In this document: piece by piece, positions 7,013 through 12,293 of the stretch
How the letters are laid out: each line of letters begins with the position of its first letter
Numbering within the stretch: the first letter of the stretch is position 1
Source: CAZONU01 sp965370045
GTDB lineage: Bacteria > Planctomycetota > SZUA-567 > JAKLDR01
Reading direction: 5' to 3'
DNA length: 20,678 nucleotides
Assembly (NCBI GenBank): GCA_965370045.1
Contig: CBDUSI010000080.1
Location: forward strand, 1-20,678
Program-made: the position numbers and the translations under genes
The notes under the pieces: model-generated
Database searches by the model: none
Seen by the model: the letters and a program-made list of their open reading frames with translations, nothing else
Told to the model about the DNA's origin: nothing

Positions 7013-7196
7013 CAACGTTCCAGATATGTAACAATCGCTCAGGAAACCGAAGTCCACAGTCCGAATCGGACGCAGGCGCGTTCATATACAGGTAACATAG
7101 CCTCCCCGCCGGGCGGGGTCAAGAGGTGGGGGGAGGAGTAAGCCTTGGGGGATTAGAGGCTGTGGGGCGAGAAAACCGCTAATCCCCCATGGCGTT
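7013..7196. other. Convergent intergenic region with two inverted repeats
   Basis: This gap lies between the converging carbonic-anhydrase-like and zinc-ribbon genes. It holds the palindrome CCCCGCC-G-GGCGGGG at 7104-7118, a purine-rich run, and a long hairpin at 7142-7193 listed separately. No ORF or RNA gene is seen. Confidence 0.6.
7142..7193. terminator. Long hairpin between convergent genes
   Basis: GCCTTGGGGGATTAG (7142-7156) pairs with CTAATCCCCCATGGC (7179-7193) over 15 bp with one mismatch, leaving a 22-nt loop. On the plus strand it is followed by GTTTTAG. On the minus strand it begins 3 nt after the stop of the zinc-ribbon gene but lacks a T run. It could be a bidirectional transcription end or a small mobile inverted repeat. 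Confidence 0.45.
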
Positions 7197-7337
7197 TTAG
7201 CCTACCTTACGGAAATCCGTGCCGCTGCACTTCGGGCAGGGCGGTAGTGTATCTGTCGCATCATCCAGTCTGACCATGGTTCCACACTTCTTGCATTTGT
7301 AGGTACCCTTGCCGGGCTTCTCTCCGGTGGTTGGCAT
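7197..7337 (-). CDS. Nested 46-residue zinc-ribbon protein
   Basis: The in-frame ATG at 7337 (MPTTGEKPG) is preceded by AAGGAG with a 6-nt spacer, as good a ribosome site as that of the longer ORF. The product would be the zinc ribbon alone: CKKCG, then LPPCPKC. Small stand-alone zinc-ribbon proteins with this N-terminus and layout are familiar, which favours this start being real. Whether the longer form is also made is open. Zinc or iron binding is inferred from the four cysteines, and the role is unknown. Confidence 0.65.
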   Translation of the reverse strand: MPTTGEKPGKGTYKCKKCGTMVRLDDATDTLPPCPKCSGTDFRKVG

Positions 7338-7553
7338 TGTATTCTCCTTCAAAAGACGGTTTGTTCCATTGGACGTGCGGTTGATCTCCATGCCGCTGGC
7401 AGCCAGTAGCCCCAGCCCGAGGATGACGAAAACGCAACATCCGCAGCCACGCCCCAACTTGCTTATAGGGAGGCCAGTCTGGCGAGACAGCTTAGACTTC
7501 GCAGCAGAAAGTCCCGAAGCCCGTTTCCAAGAGAACTTCCGGCCTAGCCTCAT
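7197..7553 (-). CDS. Membrane-segment plus zinc-ribbon ORF (118 aa)
   Basis: 118 residues from ATG 7553, which has GAAGGAG 7 nt upstream. Residues 5-35 are basic (KFSWKRASGLSAAKSKLSRQTG). A single hydrophobic segment follows (~36-54, starting CGCCVFVILGLGLL), then a linker, then a zinc ribbon with C87-x2-C90 and C106-x2-C109. The ribbon part matches the pattern of small stand-alone zinc-ribbon proteins. Read as one product it would be a membrane-anchored zinc ribbon. However, a second strong start (Met73 at 7337) lies inside, so the frame may encode two proteins. It begins 32 bp after the potassium-channel stop, so the two are probably co-transcribed. Function unknown. Confidence 0.65.
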   Translation of the reverse strand: MRLGRKFSWKRASGLSAAKSKLSRQTGLPISKLGRGCGCCVFVILGLGLLAASGMEINRTSNGTNRLLKENTMPTTGEKPGKGTYKCKKCGTMVRLDDATDTLPPCPKCSGTDFRKVG

Positions 7554-7585
7554 ACGTGGGCTCCTTCAATTCTAGCTAGCATTCA

Positions 7586-8380
7586 TTACTTGATTTCTTT
7601 GCCGCAATGCGGGCATTCTGTCGCTTTATTCTTGCTGCGCGAGACTTCCTCCAAGAAACCAGCACTGATAATGCCCGTGGGCAGCGCGACCATGCCAACG
7701 CCCAGGACGGCGACAACGGACGCGAACAGCTTCCCTAAAGGGGTTACCGGTGATACATCCCCGTAACCAACGGTGGTCAAGGTAACCACGGACCACCACA
7801 TGGCAGCCGGAATGCTCGCAAATGCCTCGGGCTGTGCTTTGTTCTCGGCGAAGTAGATGACCGATGAGGAAAGCACAAGCAGAATCCCCGTCACAAAGGC
7901 GACGACCACCAGTTCAGAACGCTTGGCGGTTATCACCCTCTTCAGCGTCTGGAGGGAACGAGAGTATCGCCCCAGCTTGGCTACCCGGAATACACGGGCC
8001 AAGCGCAATGTCCTGAGGAACCGCAGATCAACTCCCAAGAAGGGAAGGTAAAACGGCAGGATAGCCAGCAGATCAATGACCATCAGCGCCGTGCTTGCCA
8101 TCTTAAGCCGCCCAAGAATCCGGTGCCGGTAGCGCTCTTCTTCGACGCAACTCCAAAGCCTGGACACATACTCGACGGTAAACACAACTACAGAAATGCA
8201 CTCAATCCAATAGAAGACCGTCGCGTAATCGTCACCGAGAGGTTGAATGCTCTTCAGGATCATGGCGAGAATGTTCAGGGCAATCAGGGCGAGAATAGAG
8301 ATGTCGAAAACGCGACTGGCAGAATCGCCGGGCTTGGCAACATTGACTATCTCGTTGACCCGTTTTCTCAGTATCACCAC
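7586..8380 (-). CDS. Voltage-gated potassium channel (six-TM Kv type)
   Basis: 264 residues. Six hydrophobic segments are followed through: S1 at ~25-43, S2 ~54-72, S3 ~96-113, S4 with regularly spaced arginines (120-141, RFLRTLRLARVFR), S5 ~155-177 and S6 ~217-241. The pore loop carries the potassium selectivity filter TVGYGD (203-208). The protein ends with an unusual short tail ECPHCGKEIK (one C-x2-C pair), possibly half of a zinc knuckle. Start is GTG 8380 or the adjacent GTG 8377; GAGGTG lies just upstream and fits 8377 better. No cyclic-nucleotide or RCK regulatory domain is present. It lies in the AT-richer island and is followed by the zinc-ribbon ORF. Confidence 0.93.
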   Translation of the reverse strand: MVILRKRVNEIVNVAKPGDSASRVFDISILALIALNILAMILKSIQPLGDDYATVFYWIECISVVVFTVEYVSRLWSCVEEERYRHRILGRLKMASTALMVIDLLAILPFYLPFLGVDLRFLRTLRLARVFRVAKLGRYSRSLQTLKRVITAKRSELVVVAFVTGILLVLSSSVIYFAENKAQPEAFASIPAAMWWSVVTLTTVGYGDVSPVTPLGKLFASVVAVLGVGMVALPTGIISAGFLEEVSRSKNKATECPHCGKEIK

Positions 8381-8464
8381 ACCACCTCAAACTGATTGCC
8401 GGTCGCTTATACCCAAGTGTAGTCAAGTTCAGTTGCTTCTGTCAGCCACCCTTTCTCCCATCAA

Positions 8465-8493
8465 CTTGTAGACACCAACTGCCCCGAAGTCAA
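8465..8493 (-). promoter_or_regulatory. Possible promoter of the channel gene, TTGACT-17-TACAAG
   Basis: On the minus strand TTGACT (8493-8488), a 17-bp spacer and TACAAG (8470-8465) make an acceptable sigma70 site, about 85-90 bp before the GTG start. The -10 is only a 4 of 6 match. A TATAAG nearer the gene lacks a spaced -35. Confidence 0.4.
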
Positions 8494-8520
8494 CCCCAAA
8501 CCGGGAATCCTTGGGGATCA

Positions 8521-8548
8521 GTGGCCGGTGGCCGGTGGTCCGTGGTCA
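8521..8548. repeat. Four tandem heptamers, GTGGCCG/GTGGTCA type
   Basis: Units are GTGGCCG, GTGGCCG, GTGGTCC and GTGGTCA, exactly 4 x 7 bp. The same heptamer class in another phase forms the array at 8683-8710. The array lies just upstream of the AT-rich promoter region of the HTH gene. Confidence 0.8.
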
Positions 8549-8644
8549 GAAGGGCGGTACGGGCCCTGAACCCCGCTTTTCTGCGCATATAAGCAACTCT
8601 ACCCCAGCCACTTGCATTTTATTACATTATTCTGTATTATCTGC

Positions 8645-8673
8645 TTGACATTCGGGTGTATTCGGTGTATAAT
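8645..8673 (+). promoter_or_regulatory. Perfect consensus promoter TTGACA-17-TATAAT
   Basis: TTGACA (8645-8650), 17 bp, TATAAT (8668-8673): a fully consensus sigma70 promoter and the strongest in the window, in locally AT-rich DNA. Transcription would begin near 8680, so the leader of the HTH gene is made almost entirely of the heptamer array 8683-8710. Confidence 0.8.
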
Positions 8674-8682
8674 ACAGCAGTT

Positions 8683-8710
8683 GTCAGTGGTTCGTGGCCA
8701 GTGACCAGTT
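8683..8710. repeat. Four tandem heptamers, GTCAGTG type, in the mRNA leader
   Basis: Units are GTCAGTG, GTTCGTG, GCCAGTG and ACCAGTT, exactly 4 x 7 bp. The array lies between the predicted transcription start (~8680) and the ribosome site GAGGGAG (8714-8720) of the HTH gene, so it would be transcribed as 5' leader. Confidence 0.75.
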
Positions 8711-8728
8711 ATAGAGGGAGCGAACTCC

Positions 8729-9793
8729 GTGATAAAGGACACCGCCAGCCGGGAGATTCCCCTCCCGCGCGAGGTCCTGATTGACGCCGCGCGGCTCAAG
8801 GCTCACGGCGCGGAGTGGGAGGCCATCGCCCAGAGCACCGGCGCCGCAGTTGGCGACCTGGTTACGTTCTCCATCGACCATCCCGAGGTCTGGGGGCCGC
8901 TTTACGAGCGCGCGGAGAAGCTGCGCTTGCAAGAGGCCGAGGGCGAGACCATCAAGGGCCTGTGCACGCTGCTCAAGGGCGACGACGAGGAGGCTTCTGA
9001 GAGCGCGGCAAAGGAGCTCTTGGTTCACCGTCGGCATGTCGAACGCAGACGACAGGGTGGCAGCCGCGCGAAGCCTCCTGATTTGGGAATTCGGATTTCG
9101 GAATGCGGAATGGACCAATCCGCAATCCCCAATCCGCAATCCGCAATGGCGGCGGAGGCGACGGCGAAGTATCCGGAGTTCCTCACCGAAGACCCGCCAC
9201 CCGAGCAAATCGTCCGCCGCATCACGTATGCCGCCAACCGCGTGGCCCACGGGGACGACTACCACAGGATCGCGCGGGAAACGGGCCAGACCGAGATTGA
9301 TGTCACGCGTTGGAGCTTCATCTACGCCAAAGCCTGGGACCGCGCATATCCGACGGCGCGAAGAGCCGCCGCGCAGGCCGGCGCGGCGCTGGCGATCAAC
9401 CGATTGCTGATCTTCGTGACCAGCCCGGACCTGAAACAGGCCGCCCGCGCCGCTCGGACCCTGCTCGTCCACCGGCGGCACATGCATTGGGCGCAAACCA
9501 ATCAACCACCAAGACACCAAGACACGAAGAACCTTGAGGGCTTGAACGCGGCGGGGGAAGAAGACAGTCGACTCCCAGAGCGGGGCCTTGTGCCCCCGAC
9601 GGGAGGCGATTCGCTTGCCAAAGCCACGCCTGGAGGGCGGACCCTCACGATTTGCCAGGGAGGGCAAAAGACATCGTTGGGGAACGAGACGCAGAACGGG
9701 GAAAGACCCGCAACCCGAGCGCTGCGTCCCTCCGCCGATTCCGCGTCCGTGGTGAAAAAACGCCTGCCCCGGTCCCGCGACGGTCCCGGCTGA
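8729..9793 (+). CDS. Phage-type helix-turn-helix protein, two related domains, repeat-interrupted
   Basis: 354 codons from GTG 8729, with GAGGGAG 8 nt upstream. Two paralogous ~95-residue domains are visible. Each has A-x-HG, an HTH-like IAxxTG, a P/A-x-W-x-x-Y helix and a helical end that closes with LLVHRRH (residues ~96-102 and ~245-251). HTH plus such helical repeats recalls phage terminase small-subunit-like proteins; that is inference from pattern. Between the domains a heptamer hairpin (9081-9147) is read in frame as low-complexity peptide (RISECG, IPNPQS). After the second domain the frame enters a CACCAAGA array (9507-9530). The last ~90 codons look non-coding, so the functional protein probably ends near 9500 and the reported stop is accidental. 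No other phage gene is seen. Confidence 0.6.
   Translation: MIKDTASREIPLPREVLIDAARLKAHGAEWEAIAQSTGAAVGDLVTFSIDHPEVWGPLYERAEKLRLQEAEGETIKGLCTLLKGDDEEASESAAKELLVHRRHVERRRQGGSRAKPPDLGIRISECGMDQSAIPNPQSAMAAEATAKYPEFLTEDPPPEQIVRRITYAANRVAHGDDYHRIARETGQTEIDVTRWSFIYAKAWDRAYPTARRAAAQAGAALAINRLLIFVTSPDLKQAARAARTLLVHRRHMHWAQTNQPPRHQDTKNLEGLNAAGEEDSRLPERGLVPPTGGDSLAKATPGGRTLTICQGGQKTSLGNETQNGERPATRALRPSADSASVVKKRLPRSRDGPG
9081..9147. repeat. Inverted heptamer array (ATTCGGA/AATCCGC) forming a hairpin
   Basis: The left arm (9081-9113) consists of heptamers of type ATTTCGG/AATGCGG. The right arm (9115-9147) consists of complementary heptamers of type AATCCGC. The arms pair over about 31 bp with several mismatches, and GG-A-CC lies at the centre. 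The length is compatible with the surrounding reading frame, so it adds a peptide linker between the two HTH domains. Confidence 0.8.
9507..9530. repeat. Three tandem 8-mers CACCAAGA
   Basis: CACCAAGA, CACCAAGA, CACGAAGA at exact 8-bp period. Arrays of this kind are familiar dispersed repeats in genomes of uncultured bacteria (recollection, not a search). It marks the likely end of the real HTH coding sequence. A degenerate relative occurs at 5667-5682. Confidence 0.75.
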
Positions 9794-9825
9794 AGCGCCG
9801 CTGTCCGCCGGGGCCTCGCGGTCCG
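9531..9825. other. Probably non-coding stretch after the HTH domains
   Basis: The HTH reading frame stays open to 9793 by chance, but its peptide has no domain character. A 6-base A run (T run on the minus strand) sits near 9757-9762, about 65 bp beyond the stop of the LacI-like pseudogene, without a good stem before it. Nothing else is recognised. Confidence 0.45.
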
Positions 9826-10695
9826 CTAGGTCTGGCGCGGCGGCGCGGTGGTCCCACGCACCACCAGCTCCGGCGACACCAGCACGGGAACCGGCGCCGC
9901 GTCCGGCTCGCCGGTCACCAGCTCCGCGGCCCTGCGGCCCATCAGCGCGGAGTCCACGGCCAGCGAGGTCAGCATCTGGCTGCGCCCCAGGCGCACCGCA
10001 GTGTCCCCGAACCCGGTGAGGGAAATGTCCCCGGGCACCTGCATGCCCCGCTCGGCCGCGGCCTACAGCAGCAGCAGGGCGCGCACGTCGTCGCAGGCGA
10101 CTATCGCTGTCGGCCGGGGCTCCAGGCCCATGAACCAGTCCAGGGCCACCGCCACGTCCACGAAGTTGCAGCGGCAGCCGGCCACCCATCCGCGGGGGAG
10201 TTCGCCCAGCCCCGCCCCGCGCAGCGCCAGGTTCACGCCCTCGCGCTTCCAGGGGTTGGCGTCGGGGTTGTCGTTGTCGAGGTAGGCGATGTGCTTGTGA
10301 CCCAGCGCCAGGAGGTGCTCGGTGACCACCCGCATCCCGGCCACCGAGTCCTCGCGCACGCTGTGGATGGGGATGTCATCGAAGTGGTGGTCGAGGATCA
10401 CCTTGGGACAGGACAGCTTCTCGACCACCGCCTGGATGAACAGCGGCGACTTGAAGAGCAGACCAATGAAGACCACGCCCTTGTAGAAGCCCGGCGGCGT
10501 TCTCAGGAAGTACTCCTTCTGGTACTCGTGCAGGCACTGGACGGGCCGCATGTAGCGGTTCTTCTCGATGAGCGCGTCGCTCAGCCCCTGGAGCATGGGT
10601 CCGTAATAGGCCTGGTCGCCGAGCAGCCTCTTGCTCTCGGGCAGCAGCACGGCCACGAAGCGCGCGCTCTCGGAATCGGACTTTGCGGCGGTCAT
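9826..10695 (-). pseudogene. LacI-like sensor-domain protein, interrupted by in-frame TAG
   Basis: The frame from ATG 10695 (GGAG 8 nt upstream) gives 210 residues, then TAG at 10065-10063, then continues in the same frame to a second TAG at 9828-9826. In all it is 289 positions against 290 for the paralogue at 10751-11623. The paralogue has CAG (Gln) at the aligned codon after LLLL, so one C-to-T change explains the stop. The protein is a periplasmic-binding-protein-like LacI/GalR sensor fold (LGHKHIAYLD, a DD-x-RALLLL strand, ISLTGFGD after the stop, and SPELVVRGTT at the end) without the N-terminal HTH. The truncated product would lose the last strands of lobe 2. It may be a recent pseudogene or a sequencing error. 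Recoding is unlikely because TAG ends other genes here. Confidence 0.8.
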
Positions 10696-10726
10696 GATGC
10701 GGTCTCCATGGGCCTCACGGTCGGGA

Positions 10727-10754
10727 ATTGTAGGCCGTTGTCCGGGGTCGTCAA
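10727..10754 (-). promoter_or_regulatory. Promoter of the downstream LacI-like copy, TTGACG-16-TACAAT
   Basis: TTGACG (10754-10749), 16 bp, TACAAT (10732-10727) on the minus strand. The -35 box contains the TGA stop of the upstream paralogue. It matches the upstream copy's promoter in hexamers and spacing, so the promoter was probably duplicated along with the gene. Confidence 0.7.
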
Positions 10755-11623
10755 GAATGGCCGGGCGGCGCCGCTGTGGTGCCGCGCGCCACCAGCTCCG
10801 GCGACACCAGCACGGAAACCGGCGCCGCGTCCGCACCGCCGACGATCAGCCCGGCGGCCTTGCGGCCCATCAGGGAACTGTCCACGCGCATGGAACTCAG
10901 CAGCTCGCTGCGCCCGGTCTGCACCGCGAAGTCGCCGAATCCGCCGATGGAAAGCTCGTGGGGCACGCGCATGCCCCGCTCCGCGGCGGCCTGGAGAAGC
11001 AGCAGCGCGCGGGTGTCGTCGAAGCAGATGATCGCGGTCGGCCGGGACTCCAGACCCATGAACCAGTCGAGCGCCGCGGACACGTCCGTGAAGTTGTCGC
11101 GGCAGCCGGCCACCCATCCGCGGCCCAGCTCGGCCAGCCCCGCTTCGCGCAGCGCCAGGTTCACGCCCTCGCGCTTCCAGGGGTTGGCGTCCGGGCTGCT
11201 CTTGTCCAGGTAGGCCAGCCGGCGGTGCCCCAGGGAGAGCAGGTGCTCGGTCATGATGCGCATGCCGGCCACCGAGTCCTCGCGCACGCTGTGAAGGGGG
11301 ATGTCATCGAAGTGGTGGTCGAGCATCACCTTGGGACAGGACAGCTTCTCGACGACCGCCTGGATGAAGAGCTTGTAGATGTAAAGCGGCCCCAGGAAGA
11401 CCACGCCTTTGTAAAAACCGGGCGGGGTGCGCAGGAAGTGCTCCTTCTGATACTCCTGCAGGCACTGGATGGGCCGCAGGAAGAGCCCCTTCTCCATGAG
11501 GCCGTCGCTCAGGCCCTGGAGCATGGGACCGTAGTACAGCTTGTCACTGAGCAGCGCCCGGGAATCGAGCACCAGCACGGCCACGAAGCCCGCGCTGGCC
11601 TGCGATGTTTCCGGCTCGGCCAC
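10751..11623 (-). CDS. Headless LacI/GalR-like ligand-binding protein
   Basis: 290 residues from GTG 11623, with GGAGG 7 nt upstream. The whole length is a Peripla_BP_3-type sensor domain: LGHRRLAYLD, CFDDTRALLLL, LSIGGFGD, and the typical LacI end SPELVARGTT. A LacI protein normally begins with a ~60-residue HTH and hinge. Here the sensor starts within 15 residues of the Met, and the 85 bp upstream have no HTH coding capacity. There is no signal peptide, so it is not an ABC binding protein. It may be a cytoplasmic sugar sensor working through a partner, or a regulator that lost its head. Most residues are shared with the adjacent copy, including FLRTPPGFYKGVVF and LDHHFDDIP. Ligand unknown. 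Confidence 0.85.
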   Translation of the reverse strand: MAEPETSQASAGFVAVLVLDSRALLSDKLYYGPMLQGLSDGLMEKGLFLRPIQCLQEYQKEHFLRTPPGFYKGVVFLGPLYIYKLFIQAVVEKLSCPKVMLDHHFDDIPLHSVREDSVAGMRIMTEHLLSLGHRRLAYLDKSSPDANPWKREGVNLALREAGLAELGRGWVAGCRDNFTDVSAALDWFMGLESRPTAIICFDDTRALLLLQAAAERGMRVPHELSIGGFGDFAVQTGRSELLSSMRVDSSLMGRKAAGLIVGGADAAPVSVLVSPELVARGTTAAPPGHS

Positions 11624-11656
11624 CTCGTCCCCTCCCCCGATTATCCCCAGCCGGCG

Positions 11657-11684
11657 ATTCTAGGTGGGCGACCGCGGGCGTCAA
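11657..11684 (-). promoter_or_regulatory. Promoter of the upstream LacI-like copy, TTGACG-16-TAGAAT
   Basis: TTGACG (11684-11679), 16 bp, TAGAAT (11662-11657) on the minus strand, 34 bp before the GTG at 11623. It lies just after the flavoprotein stop at 11709, so the LacI-like genes are a separate transcription unit from the PrkA operon, apart from possible read-through. Confidence 0.7.
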
Positions 11685-11708
11685 GACTTTCCAGCCCGGC
11701 GGACCCCC

Positions 11709-12287
11709 TCACGGCCGGCCCAGCTCGGCGCCCGCGGCCCGGCAGCGCTCCAGGGCCTCGGGGTGGCCCTCTATCGCGAGCTTCTCGTCGACGTCCGGCT
11801 CGAAGACCGCCCCGGCGTAGCCGATGTCCTGGCAGAGCAGGTAGACCTTGATGATCTGCCCGGCGTTGGCCAGGAACTTCCCGCCCCTCTTGAAACCGCC
11901 GCACGAGAGGAAGAGCGCCCGGCGTTCGAGCGCGCGCGGCTCGGGCTTCCGCTTGAGCAGGTACTTCTCGGCCCAGAAGGGCTGCCCGCGGTCGACCAGG
12001 CACTTCATCTGCGCGCACACTGAGCCGAAGTAAATGGGCGCGGCCAGGATCAGCCGGTCGGCGCCGCGGATTCGCTCGTTGAGCTCGCAATATTCATCGT
12101 TGAGAACGCAGCGCCCGGTCTCCGAGCAGCCCCCGCAGTTGAGACAGGGCTTGAATCCCAGGTCGCGGAGCACGACCTTCTCGACGTCCGCGCCGGCCGA
12201 GCGCGCCCCCTCGGCGGCGGCGTCCAGCATGGTCTCCGAGTTGCCCCCGCCCCGGGGGCTCGAGGAGATGGCGACTATCCCGGGCAC
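11709..12287 (-). CDS. Iron-sulfur-flavoprotein-like NAD(P)H:FMN reductase
   Basis: 192 residues with a flavodoxin-like fold: an N-terminal beta strand VAISSSPR followed by GGGNSE, the FMN phosphate loop of FMN_red-type proteins, and APIYFGS near residue 83. Between them is C48-x2-C51-x2-C54-x5-C60, the compact cysteine motif that holds a 4Fe-4S cluster in iron-sulfur flavoproteins (Isf type). It would pass electrons between a reduced carrier and an unknown acceptor, possibly in oxidative-stress defence. The GTG start (12287) is 6 nt after the spoVR stop, so it belongs to the PrkA operon as its last gene. The ribosome site is weak (GGGAG, 11-nt spacing), consistent with translational coupling. 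Confidence 0.87.
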   Translation of the reverse strand: MPGIVAISSSPRGGGNSETMLDAAAEGARSAGADVEKVVLRDLGFKPCLNCGGCSETGRCVLNDEYCELNERIRGADRLILAAPIYFGSVCAQMKCLVDRGQPFWAEKYLLKRKPEPRALERRALFLSCGGFKRGGKFLANAGQIIKVYLLCQDIGYAGAVFEPDVDEKLAIEGHPEALERCRAAGAELGRP

Positions 12288-12293
12288 GGCCCG

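Larger units (their letters stand above)
8381..8728. other. Divergent intergenic region with repeats and promoters
   Basis: This gap contains a possible promoter for the channel gene, a four-copy heptamer array, an AT-rich stretch (8600-8640), a consensus promoter and a second heptamer array ending just before the ribosome site of the HTH gene. No ORF with coding character is seen. Confidence 0.7.

Noticed and set aside
8521..9147. CRISPR-like array
   Set aside because: Repeat units are 7 bp with no spacers of regular length; these are tandem or inverted heptamers, and no cas gene is present.
9740..9825. Rho-independent terminator for the LacI-like unit
   Set aside because: A six-T run exists on the minus strand near 9757-9762, but the GC-rich DNA before it forms no convincing stem.
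10063..10065. Amber recoding (pyrrolysine or TAG-glutamine code)
   Set aside because: TAG is the normal stop of several genes in this window, and the paralogue shows a simple CAG-to-TAG change; nothing supports recoding.
8684..10189. Minus-strand 501-codon frame
   Set aside because: Arg/Gly/Ala-rich peptide crossing the HTH gene, the repeats and the end of the LacI-like pseudogene; antisense or out-of-frame shadow.
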